A DNA stretch of 64,000 nucleotides from Ooceraea biroi (lineage: Eukaryota > Arthropoda > Insecta > Hymenoptera > Formicidae). The DNA is taken from positions 14,969,591-15,033,590 of the forward strand of contig NC_039513.1 of NCBI RefSeq assembly GCF_003672135.1. Direction: 5' to 3'. The notes beneath the pieces were generated by a model that saw only the letters and a program-made list of their open reading frames with translations, was not told the DNA's origin and did no database searches. The position numbers and the translations under genes were made by a program. This document shows positions 50,201 through 60,574 of this stretch, piece after piece (the stretch's first letter is position 1; every line of letters begins with the position of its first letter).

Positions 50201-52472
50201 TGACCAACAACGGGTTAGAACTTGAGGAGGAAAAGGCAGGAAAAACTTACGAAGACAATATTATATATATACGTATAGATAATATATATATAAAGTATAT
50301 TATTATATATTTCCTCCGCGATTCGGGAGCTTTTGCGGCCCGCTTGCCTCAATATATGTACGTACTACTAAATAATGAAATAGAAAAAAAAAGAGTTCAA
50401 GCGTATGTAAGTCGCGCGCCAAGCTTTTGTGCACCGATAATAATAATTATCTCCCGAATATCGAATTAACAATAACGAGATAGAAGCAAGGGACAGTACG
50501 GATGATACCTAAGAAAGTGATATATGCGGGAAAGAGCAGGAGCGATGAAAATTGTTATGATTGTTGAAGCAACGATTTAATAAGCACCATACGATGCCTT
50601 CCGTGAACGACCGAGCTTGCCTGGTTGCCAAAAAAACGAAACGAAAAATTACATTAAATAAATGTTAGTCCGACATTCGTCGTCGAGAGCAGAGAGTTAC
50701 CTTCACGATCCTCCTTGATTGTAAATTGTAACGTGCCATCCTCGGTTACTATACTTCGCTCGGTAGTTAAGTCTCGGTACTCGTAAAAAAAAAACACGAT
50801 AAAGTAAGACGAATTTTCTTGCGTAGGTAAATAATTAAGAGAGCGCGAGGAGAAAAAGATACCCTCCCCCTTCCGCCTCCCCCGTGCTCTGCGAAATGGA
50901 TTGTGGATCGACTGCAAGGAGTATCGCGAAGCGTACGCACTTTCAGATTTATTGTACTCAATGAATACGATACGAATGGTCACGCGCCGTTGAGCTTTTC
51001 ATTGACTTATATATATATTATATATATATACCAAAAAATGAATTGTATATATTATATATATATATATAAATACTCGAAAACAAAAAAATACCGCAGACAA
51101 TAATGTACCGTTTCTTTTTAGAGATTAGACGGCGTAAGCATACTATATACACCACATAGTATATATAAAAAAATATATATATATATAAATATTGTAGACG
51201 TAAAGAAGATAAATTTACTATAAAATTAAAATTGACGTATATATATACTATATACACTGGATTGGGTGTATATATTATATATTAGGTATACATACGTACG
51301 ATACATTTAGCCGCCCCACAAACGGGGGAGGGGGGGAAATAGCGATGTGGATATTATTGTAATACGACGAAGTGTGAACGTACTCGAACGAGAGAAAGAG
51401 GAGAGAAAGGGACAACCTGAAGGTTCTTTTTAGCGACGTAGTGTCCGTTGCGCAAGTCCCAAGCGATACGATTTTATAATTAATACGTAATTTAATGACG
51501 AAACGGAGGGTCTCGAGGACTCGTGTCACGCAAAAAATTCCGTAAAATTTATTATCATGTTTTTTCTAAACGAGGGTTTAGTCGCATCAAGTGTATTGCG
51601 AATTATTTTAACGCACTATCGTTGTGTCAGACTGACTGTTTTTTATAATTTTGAACATTTCTCAATCAAAATAGAGTTCTAAATTGCTATCAGAGCAGTA
51701 AAATTATTTGTACATAGAGTCAAAATTTAATTTCATGCCAAATATGCAAGATCAAAATGTAATAATGATATAGATAGAATATTATAATTAATATAATAAT
51801 ATAATAACGCAATTAAATAATTAATGATAAAGTAAATTATATTTTTAAGAATGATTTTAACTTTGTTTTTGTAATAAAACAAATTTAAGTAAGTTTCATT
51901 TTATGTCTGTTATTTTTATATAAAAAATAAAGCATAAATAATAAAAATTGGAATCAAAAGAATTACAAAGGCATTATTGCAGCTGTACAAGAATTTTATT
52001 ATTTTCATTGATTTCCTTTGAAATAATCGCAAATATCTAATTTTTATTGATGGTCAAATGCTTATATTGTTTTCTTTAGAAGAAAAATTAATTCAATTAA
52101 AAAACTATTCAATATCAAATACTGAGCGATCCTATTTCGATCGTTGACAATGGGCATTCAAAAAATAGTATAATAAATAAAATCAAATAATTGTGACTAA
52201 TAAATAAATTAATTAATATATTATAATGGAGAGAGATATATCGTAAAGATTTTTGCGCTGCGCTCACTACGTCGTTAACTTTCGCGGCACTAACGATTTA
52301 ACGGGCCAAAATCGTAAGGCCCACGGAACGACGGTGGGGAAAGAGAGGAAATAAAGAAAATAATATATTGTGACACGAAGTTCCATCCATAATAAATAAA
52401 TGAAAATATTATACAGTTAGGCCGACTTTTCCGCCAGTTCGTGCCTTTTTTTCTGCAGGGAGAGAGAGAACA

Positions 52473-52510
<38 letters not shown>

Positions 52511-53095
52511 CGAAAGAGTGCAAGTTTGGAATCTAATAATCTCTGATATGTGCTATGATGTAATGCGAGATCGCGCGTTAATGAAAGAGAGCGAGAGAGA
52601 GAGAGAGAGAAAGGAAGAGAAAATGAGAGATGGAACGAAAGAATAAATTAGCCACTTTAAAAAATAAAAGTAAGAAAATGTAAAATGATAGGAGAAAACG
52701 AGGAAACGATGAGACAGATTAGAAACGTGGGAACCGATGTGCGAATAAAAAAAACGAGGGGAAATGCATACTAAACACAGAGGCAAGCAACACATACCGG
52801 ACTATTACGCGACATATATTTTCGAACAACGCTGCGGCTCGCATTCGTATTTCTTGGAATAAAAAAAGATAGTAAAATAAAATAAAAGAACGATAAAGCA
52901 AACAAGAGCGGAAGGATCGAGAAAGAGGAGAAAACCGTGCGCGAATTGCACGTGTCGCTGGACACGTACGAATAAAGAGAGAGAGAGAAAGAGAGCGAGA
53001 GGAGAGTGCGAGGGGGAGAGAAAACTATAGCAATTGTTGAACGTTCGTTAAATTGTCCTCGTTTCACGATGTAATAAAGGCTATTTTACTTTGAC
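47219..53095 (+). other. Putative long zfh1 3' UTR
   Basis: AT-rich, no coding domains, with many simple repeats: (TA)n near 47810-47830, (GA)n near 48366-48392, (GT)n near 49356-49382, (CG)n/(GA)n near 52472-52512 and (GA)n near 52590-52610. A plus-strand AATAAA lies at 53073-53078. That the UTR extends all the way is inference; earlier poly(A) sites may be used. Confidence 0.45.
53073..53078 (+). terminator. Poly(A) signal AATAAA, plus strand (zfh1 side)
   Basis: AATAAA in the sense direction of zfh1, 37 bp before the opposing signal of TRAPPC12. Confidence 0.45.
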
Positions 53096-53114
53096 GCTTT
53101 AACGTTATTATACC

Positions 53115-53120
53115 TTTATT
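53115..53120 (-). terminator. Poly(A) signal AATAAA, minus strand (TRAPPC12)
   Basis: The minus-strand AATAAA lies about 146 bp past the TRAPPC12 stop codon, a normal 3' UTR length. Confidence 0.6.
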
Positions 53121-53265
53121 CTCATAAATATCACAACATTTACATCTTCCCTAAGGTTTAACTCTTTGCGATCCGAGCTCAACTACCGTAACAGTTGCAA
53201 TTAGCGGCGGAGAAAAAGTCGGGTCACAAGGCGTTAACATTAACAGTGACAATTTCACCTAAATA

Positions 53266-54855
53266 TTACATTGCTAGTTTTAGACACTGAATGTCAGCCG
53301 CGTCGCCCTTGTATCTGTTCAGCTGCCGCAGTAGATGCAGCTTCGGCTGCTTGCAGTGCGTCGTGTGCAGTTCGTACGACGTGCACATATTTAACAAAAT
53401 CGGTTCCTGCAGGCTCTTGAGCGGATTTCTGTTGACGGCGCTCTCGAACAGCCACACGGCCGCTCTCAGCTGGCCGGTGTACAGCAGACACACCGCCATG
53501 TTATTAGTCAGCATCAGGTTGGACGGATCCATCGCTGACGCGGACTGAAAGCAGTTGTAGGCTTCCTGAAAGGCGTTCTGCGCGACCGCCATCAGCCCGC
53601 TGTCCACCAGCTCTCGCACGCTCGCGTTTTCCTCCTTGCTATCGCGCACGAGGTACTTCTCCGCCGCTGACACGTCGCCGAGGAACAAGTGCACCCTTCC
53701 TATGGCCGATCTCAAGATGCCTACCTGCTCCGCGGTCCAGTCGGCTAGCTCGCACAAGCTCTCCAGTATCTCTATCGCGAGAATGTAGTTCCTCATGCCG
53801 ATGGCGCAGTTGACGATGGAGACGAGGACCCTGGACTTCCTGGCGACCCATAATTTCACGGCATCTCGCTGGTCGGACTCGCTGATCCTCGCGTGCGTCC
53901 CCTCGCCGCTGAGACCGGCTCGGAAATTCGCGATGATCTGATTGGCGGTCGCTAGGAGCTTGTGCAAACTGTCTATCGCTTGCTTTGGCTTCCCGTAGTA
54001 GGACGGTATCTCCGCCAGCAGCAGCCTGAACGCGAACGAGGCCATGGAGCCCGGTCGAGTGCCGTACAATTCCGGGTAGAAGGTGAAGTACATGTCGGGC
54101 TTGTCCAGGTTGCCGAACGGCTTCGACTCGTTCTCCAGCACATCCATCTGCCTCAACTTCGCCAGCAGCGACAGCCTCGTGTACCACAGCTGCAGGGAAT
54201 GAGGCGTGTGCTTGCTAGGCTGATTAATCTTGCCGTACCCCTGAGCGTAGATAGCGAGCAACCTGCCGGACAGATTCACCGCGGCTCGATAGCAGCCGGC
54301 TTGTATCAGGTTTCTCAGGCCGCGCTCGTCCTGCGTTACGTCGGATGCCGTGAGCACGTTCCGGTGAATGTTCTCGTCCTCGCCTAGCAAGTGGATAGAC
54401 GCGTTCTTGATCAGGTCCGACATATCGCCCTGCAAGGTCAGCCCAGGCATGGTGAGGTTCTCGCGGTCCAGGTGGCTCGCACCGGCCGCGGTTGTCGCGA
54501 TGGACCGCAGTATCTTCCGCGTGTGCTCCGATGGTATCCACGCGTCTCGGTGCGCGTCGCTCAGAGCAGTCTGCTCGACACGATCGACCGCGGCGTCCAA
54601 CAGCAAGGGCGTGGACGTGCGAAGAGCTTCCGCGTCGAAGAAGGTGCTCGTTGACGCACTACTATCAGACAGGGGTGCGTAGTCTGCGACTCGAGTCGAC
54701 GTAGTTTGCAGATTGAAGAAATCGGCTCTCTTGGGCACGACGACCTCGTCGAAGATCACAGGTGGTGTAACGTTGAAGTAAATACTGGTGTCTAACGCTC
54801 TGCTCTCTGCACCCCCAGGCTTTGATTTAAGTATTGTTATGTTATCTTCTGCCAT
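53266..54855 (-). CDS. TRAPPC12: Trafficking protein particle complex subunit 12 (TRAPPC12/TTC15)
   Basis: Subunit of the metazoan TRAPPIII complex, acting in ER-Golgi traffic and autophagy; the human protein also has a mitotic role at kinetochores. An uninterrupted 529-codon frame runs from ATG 54855 to TAA 53268-53266. The acidic, Ser/Thr-rich N-terminal third is followed by the conserved block LIQAGCYRAAVNLSGRLL, then GYGKINQPSKHTPHSLQLWY, PFGNLDKPDMYFTFYPELY and GSMASFAFRLLLAEIPSYYG. TPR-like helices follow, including AYNCFQSASAMDPSNLMLTN, and the end is IQCLKLAM. These match human TRAPPC12 in order; the human protein is longer at its N-terminus (about 735 residues). The ATG has no open upstream extension. 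A spliced 5' exon may lie at 55009-55103. Confidence 0.93.
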   Translation of the reverse strand: MAEDNITILKSKPGGAESRALDTSIYFNVTPPVIFDEVVVPKRADFFNLQTTSTRVADYAPLSDSSASTSTFFDAEALRTSTPLLLDAAVDRVEQTALSDAHRDAWIPSEHTRKILRSIATTAAGASHLDRENLTMPGLTLQGDMSDLIKNASIHLLGEDENIHRNVLTASDVTQDERGLRNLIQAGCYRAAVNLSGRLLAIYAQGYGKINQPSKHTPHSLQLWYTRLSLLAKLRQMDVLENESKPFGNLDKPDMYFTFYPELYGTRPGSMASFAFRLLLAEIPSYYGKPKQAIDSLHKLLATANQIIANFRAGLSGEGTHARISESDQRDAVKLWVARKSRVLVSIVNCAIGMRNYILAIEILESLCELADWTAEQVGILRSAIGRVHLFLGDVSAAEKYLVRDSKEENASVRELVDSGLMAVAQNAFQEAYNCFQSASAMDPSNLMLTNNMAVCLLYTGQLRAAVWLFESAVNRNPLKSLQEPILLNMCTSYELHTTHCKQPKLHLLRQLNRYKGDAADIQCLKLAM

Positions 54856-55837
54856 TTCTCTTTATGTGAATTTCTCTTTACGTGAATATTGGGTTAATCT
54901 CTTTTAAGTCATAGAACGTGGTCTGCTTTAGCTAGAAAATATTATATTAATCATTTTTAAGAAATTATTACTATTTTGAATATTTTTATAGAGAACATCA
55001 AGGTTACCTTCAAAACAGATGTCTTGGAATTGAGATCCTTTTCTCCTTTTATACCGTATCCGTTCGCTTCTTCCAAATATTCTATTTCTGTCTCCGAAGA
55101 AACTGTAGGAATATTGCCATAGTAAATAATATTCACATTATTATATTTAAATTATTGGAATTCTCTCGGTGACAGCTATTGAAGGTTGTTTGTTGAGGTT
55201 ATCTGTACTGATCGGTACCACAGTACACACAGCAATATAATTTCTGATCGGCACCTTTCACATTATTTCATAGTACTATCTGAAAAAAATTAATAATTTG
55301 ATTTATTGCTTTAAATCAAGCTGCTGGGAAATAAAAACTTATTTAATTCACCAATGTGAGCAGCATTACTTATCAAATAAAATTACTTTCTAATCCATTC
55401 TTAAATTATACTGGATGGAATTAAAAGTTCTGCTGATCGCTGTTGAATAATATTACTTAAAAATAAAACTGCTTCTACCTCTCCTTCTTTCTTGTTGAAT
55501 CATGGGCCACGTTCAACTTGCATGCTTCGCGCTCGTATGATTGATGTGTGTGTGTGTGTGTGCTTTGTCAACTCAATATACATAACTATCATACCTTTAA
55601 AGTATAGTGTCTTGATGCAATCATAGGTGTATTATAATACATTAATTTCACCTAACAAAGGTAGCAGATATTTATTTATCTATTCACATATATGCACAAT
55701 ATATATGTATATTTTTACACATATTTTAATATATACATTAAGTTAATATACATATATCTTACATAAATACATTTATACATGACATACATTTATTTGTGTA
55801 ATTTCATTTTTTGTTCTTTTCTGAACTTCACATTTGA
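54856..55837. other. TRAPPC12 5' flank, possible upstream exon; THAP-gene 3' flank
   Basis: On the minus strand, 55103-55009 is bounded by an acceptor (TTCCTACAG) and a donor (TTGAAG|GTAACC) and is open for 31 codons (SSETEIEYLEEANGYG...). It could splice to an acceptor near 54935, but the frame then ends in a stop before the TRAPPC12 ATG. A 5' UTR exon with a uORF is therefore the simplest reading. A (TG)n run lies near 55545-55561. Confidence 0.4.
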
Positions 55838-58220
55838 TTAGCTGATGTATTTCCGCACTTTTTTTATACTCTTTTCGATTCCTTGGTTTTTCAAATTGCT
55901 CCTGATTTGTTTTCCTTCCTTTTGCTGGAGTCGCTTGATCCTTTGACGCAATTTGTTATTTTGTTTTTTCATTCGCAAAATTTTCATCTGCAATTTCTTT
56001 ATGCAAAGGCTCTCTAATGCAATTTCTGCCGTTTCTGCATGAATTTTACTGGATGTGTTCCTACAAAATGCCTACGTTTATTACACATTGAAAAAATGAA
56101 AAAATTCTTTTTCAATATTGTAACATATAAAATAAAAACTTACAGTTTTACTTCGGCATCTTGTACTACTGAGATATGTCTTTCTTCAATGGATTTTCTT
56201 TCGGTTTCTTTACTTGGAAAAATATTATGTATTTTCAAGGGTAATATTTTCATGTTTGTCAAGACCAATTTCTTCAATGGAGGGCCCTCTGATAAAATTT
56301 TTGTTTCTGCTTCAGTGCTACTGGATGTGCTCCTATAAAATACATTTTTATTATACATTGAAAAAATGAAAAAATTTGTTTCGCAACATTTTAACACATA
56401 AACACTTACGATTTAGCTTCGGTATCCATATCCCTTGGCAAACTTTTTAAAGATTGTACATCACTGGAAAAATATGATACATAATTATATTATTTTTATT
56501 AAAAATAGAAAATATTGCTTAAGTATTGTTACCTGTTTTTGTTTTTTTCTTGTGCTACTGATACGTGTCTTTCTTCAACGGACTCCGTTTCGGTTTGTTT
56601 ACTTGGAAAAATATTATGTACTTTCCAGGGCAATATTTTCATGTTTGTTAAGATCACTTTCTTCATCGGACTGCTTTTTAATAAAATTTTCGTTTGTGGT
56701 TGACTGCAACTAAATGTGCTCCTATAAAATGCCTATATTTATTATACATTGAAAAAAATGAAAAGATGTGCTTTTTAACATATAAATAAAAATTTACTGT
56801 TTAGCTTCGGTATCCATATCCCTCGGCAAACTTTTTAAAGATTGCACATCACTGGAAAAATATGACATATAAGTATATTATATTATTTATATTAGAAATA
56901 GGAAATATTCCTTGATTGTTACCTGGTTTTGCTTTTTTCTTGTGAAATTGATACATGTCTCTCTTCAACGGGTTCCCTTTCGGTCTGTATACTTGGAAAA
57001 ATATTATGCACTTTCAAAGGCAATATTTTCATGTTTGTCAAGACCAATTTCTTCATTGGAGGGGTCTCTGATAAAATTTTTGTTTCTGCTTGAGTGCTAC
57101 TGGATGTACTTCTATGGAAAAAAATGCTTGTTTATTACACATTGAAAAAATAAAAAAAATTGTCTTTCAACATTGTAACATATAAATAAAAACTTACAAT
57201 TTTACTTCGGCATCTTGTACTGCTGAGATATGTCTTTCTTCAATGGACTTTCTTTCGGTTTCTTTACTTGGAAAAATATTATGTATTTTTAAGGGTAATA
57301 TTTTCATGTTTGTCAAGACCAATTTCTTCAATGGAGGGCCCTCTGATAAAAGTTTTGTTTCTGCTCGAGTGCTAGTGGATGTGCTCCTATAAAATATCTA
57401 CGTTTATTCAGCCATCAGTACTGACGTAAAATTATTTTTTTACTTTTTAACATGTAAATAAAATTTACAATTTAGGTTCAGCTTCAGCGTCCATATCCCT
57501 TGGCGAAGGTTTTGAAGACTGGACATCACTGGAAAAATGTGACATATAATTGTATTATATTATTTAGTAGAAATAGAAAATATTCCTTGATTATTACCTG
57601 CTTTTATTTTCTTTTTGCGGTATTGGGGAGTCTGTTTCTTGATCGGATTTCCTTTCTGTTTGTATACTACTACAAAACAAGTACATGATATTACATAATG
57701 CTGTATGATAATATCAAAACAGAATGTTATTATTATATAAAACAGTGTAATAAAAGTAAAAACTCTCACTTTTCATCAAAAGCTGGACCAAAAAATATGC
57801 TTGGTATGGCATCGGGATGTAAACGAATGCAAGTCTTCCTTCTTAGCCATTTTTCTTCGAAATGTAAATGGCATACTCTACAATTCCGATAGGCATAATT
57901 TGGACCTTTTGTTATCAAATCCGTTCTCTTACATGCCTCTATCCATTGCAACCACCTGTATATGTAATAGCAATTTATTACTATATGAAACATTACACAT
58001 ATAACATTCATAATATATGTAAAATTAAATAAAGAAATATTAAAATATTGAAACTGATATATATCATATTGATCTACACTCTAATCTAATCTAGTGTACT
58101 AATAATATTTAAAGCGACATACCTATCATTTTCTTTTGGAAATCTAAAAAAGTGCCGTTTCTCATCCTTTGCACCCATACATCCCGGCACTGAGCACCAT
58201 CGTTGTACTTTTTTATCCAT
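55838..58220 (-). CDS. THAP-domain protein with tandemly duplicated exon cassette and C-terminal coiled coil
   Basis: Putative nuclear DNA-binding protein, about 500 residues. The ATG at 58220 opens MDKKVQRWCSVPGCMGAKDE. Exon 1 (58220-58123) and exon 2 (57955-57770) together form a complete C2CH THAP zinc module: Cys-x4-Cys near the start, WLQW, CRVCHLHF, and the AVPTIF-like box DAIPSIF. After exon 3 (57669-57598) come alternating phase-2 exons. Short exons lie at 57528-57469, 56851-56798 and 56463-56410 (SDVQSLKSLPRDMDTEAK). Long exons lie at 57386-57198, 57111-56923, 56721-56533 and 56332-56144, each 189 nt, containing KKLVLTNMKILPLK and HNIFPS. The last exon, 56060-55838, ends in a Lys/Gln/Leu coiled coil (LRMKKQNNKLRQRIKRLQ) and TAA at 55840-55838. 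All junctions are in frame. Domain-plus-coil architecture is usual for THAP proteins; the repeated module is unknown to me. Confidence 0.88.
56144..57528 (-). repeat. Tandem exon duplications in the THAP gene
   Basis: In gene order the exons are short1-long1-long2-short2-long3-short3-long4. The long exons are all exactly 189 nt, the short ones 60, 54 and 54 nt, and every boundary is phase 2. Introns between copies are also alike (tttattacacattgaaaaaa), pointing to genomic block duplication. Long1 and long4 are almost identical, while long2 and long3 differ more. Confidence 0.93.
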
Positions 58221-58982
58221 TTTTTTTATTTTAAAAATAAATGGTTTTATTGTTAAAGACTTATGGAATACACAGCAACAACAGCAACAGCAGCAACAAC
58301 AGAAATACCTGAAAAAAGGTACTTTCTACGAGAGAACTGAAAACCTATATAAATATAGGTTTGCTATTCTTTCAAAGGAAAACTATAATTAGCTCTTACA
58401 AATTATTCTTTTCTCGTCACTCGTTGCACTTTATAACAATTTAAGACGCTTTAACCTCATTCAATATCACGCAATTCTTGACAGCGAAAGCATTTAGGCG
58501 GGCTTTCAACAGCTGAGAGAGAGAGAGAGAAAGAGAACAAAAATGAAGAGTAAGAGAAAAACTCAGATAGCGGTACTGGTATAATGGCTGACTTTAGGCA
58601 TGCGCACTCCATTTTGTACTTTCGAAGTACTCATCAAACGTGTTGAGTTACTGTTTGTGTTTACAGGTTATTACTGACAATCCAGTGTCCTTCGAGATAT
58701 TTTTCCTGTGATCTGTGCTTTCTAACTTATATTTTGTAAGAAAACAAGATTTTTTAATCAAAGTAGAGAGTTTTCAATATTGTTGTTCAACGAATTAGAG
58801 GAAATCTTGCTTTCAAGAAATATAACATAACAATAGGCTACACGTGACATTTTCATTTTCAGGTAAGATCGTAAAAGTGTTTTAAAATTTATGGTTAGTC
58901 TCTTTATTCTTTCTCTCCACATATATTATTATGTAATTACTAATATAACCTAAATTCTTGATATATATTTGATATCAACAGC
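58221..58982. promoter_or_regulatory. Divergent promoter region shared by the THAP and Myb-like genes
   Basis: The two start codons face away from each other 763 bp apart. The THAP side has a CAA/CAG repeat (58274-58312) in its likely 5' UTR. A GA repeat lies at 58515-58531. On the plus side a 5' UTR exon appears to end at 58862 (TTTTCAG|GTAAGA), and an acceptor (tcaacag) sits just before the ATG at 58983. Confidence 0.5.
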
Positions 58983-60574
58983 ATGAAACACAAGCATAAA
59001 AAGAAGTCTGAAGATTGTGAGCATGAAGATTCTAATCATGAGACAGAAAGTAAAAATGACAACACGAAGTTCAAGGATACTCATGATGATAAATGTGAAG
59101 CTGAGGCTGTACATGTGAAACTTGAAGATATCGTGCGTGGGATAAAAAAACGAAAAAAGAAAAGCGACAGTGTAAAGTTGCAGGATACTGATATTCAGGA
59201 AAATAATAAATCTGAAGATGAAAATAAAGATACAAATCAACATCAAATTGAGGATAAGGATAAGGAAGTGAAGAGAGAGGGTAAAGACAAGGATGAAGAT
59301 AAGAACGAACGAGATATCGAGCATCGGACGCAAACATTAAAACACAAAAATGGCAATTTAAAGGCAAGGCGAAAGTACACAGATATCTACAAAAATCATG
59401 AATTTGAAGATGAGAATAAAGATAACGATCAATCTCAAATTAAGGATGAAGACAAGGATGAAGATGAAGACAAGGATGAATATGAGCATATAAATAAGAA
59501 AGTTAAGAGAGATGATGAAGACAATGCAGACAAAATCATAGACGACTATTGCAGTGACGCTACGTTTCTGGCACGACAAATGATATCAGAAGAAAAACCA
59601 TGTCAAGAAGACATGATAGTAATGATTTTTAAAGCAATTCAATGTGATAAAAAGTTTGTAAGTGAAATATGACATCTTTTCTTTTACAGAAATTAAGTAA
59701 GTTACGTGTCCAGTTGAGACACACCGTACCGCCTCAACATAATATTGAGTCTCGTGCAGGCTCCCACATGCCAACGCAGGAGGAAATACAAGCATTCGAG
59801 AAAATAATTCCATGCAGGAGAGGCGTGTATACTACTGATGAGGATGACACGATCCTCCGTAATTGGAAAGTATTTTGCAAGGTTAGTAGTATGAAAACAA
59901 TCCTTTTGCGATTCTCATTTTTAATAAAACTGTAAATGTCTTTTTACAATTCTTTTGCAATAAACCTAAGAAGATCTATGAAATATATAAAAATCGTGTA
60001 ACTCATTTTGATCATTCTCAAACAGCTACATGAGTGGGACATAGCACAGACCGCGCCGTTTATTCACTTTAGAGTTGGTACAAAGGTACATATACGCAGT
60101 CACGGTGAAAGGCGGAAATTTGTGCAGTTCTTGGCTGATGGCTTACCAAACAGGACTCTGTACAGTGTTTACCATAGATTTAGGACTTTACATGAAAATA
60201 ATATAAATACCAGGTAATATTACATATAAAACGATATAAAATACATAAAGAAGAATGATTTATATATAAGTGATTTTATCATTTTCTTCATTTACTTCAC
60301 GCTTTTGCTAATACTGATAATCTAATGTTAATAATGATTAAATTAAATTAAATTTATATCTAGCATGACGATAATTAATATTTAAATTTGAATTGCTAGG
60401 TATACAGAGGATGAGGACGAGATGATACTAAATCACTTGGAAGATAATCCCTCTCTCGATGAGAAACGCAAGTACGCTGACTTAGCTAAAGTTCTTAAAA
60501 GGACGAGACACTCGATTTGGAGACGGTATAAAATATTAAAGAGAAATAGAATAAAAGCACTTGAGGATGCCTAA
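58983..60574 (+). CDS. Acidic/Lys-rich protein with Myb/SANT-like repeats
   Basis: Four exons join in frame: 58983-59657, 59690-59881, 60026-60213 and 60400-60574 (TAA 60572), 409 residues. Residues 1-225 are highly charged and of low complexity (Lys, Asp, Glu), with basic KHKHKKK and KKRKKK stretches that look like nuclear localisation signals. The C-terminal part carries GVYTTDEDDTILRNWKVFC, an intervening FVQFLADGLPNRTLYSVYHR, and RYTEDEDEMILNHLEDNPS with KRTRHSIWRRYKILK. The spaced aromatic residues and final basic helix resemble tandem Myb/SANT repeats, as in Myb-type termination or telomere-binding factors. Nuclear DNA binding is inference. I cannot name the orthologue. Confidence 0.8.

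Noticed and set aside
47219..53095. miR-8/miR-200 target sites in the zfh1 3' UTR
   Set aside because: Scanning for the 8-mer CAGTATTA found none by eye; one 6-mer (AGTATT near 47852) is too weak to report.
53962..54387. 141-codon plus-strand ORF
   Set aside because: Shadow of TRAPPC12.
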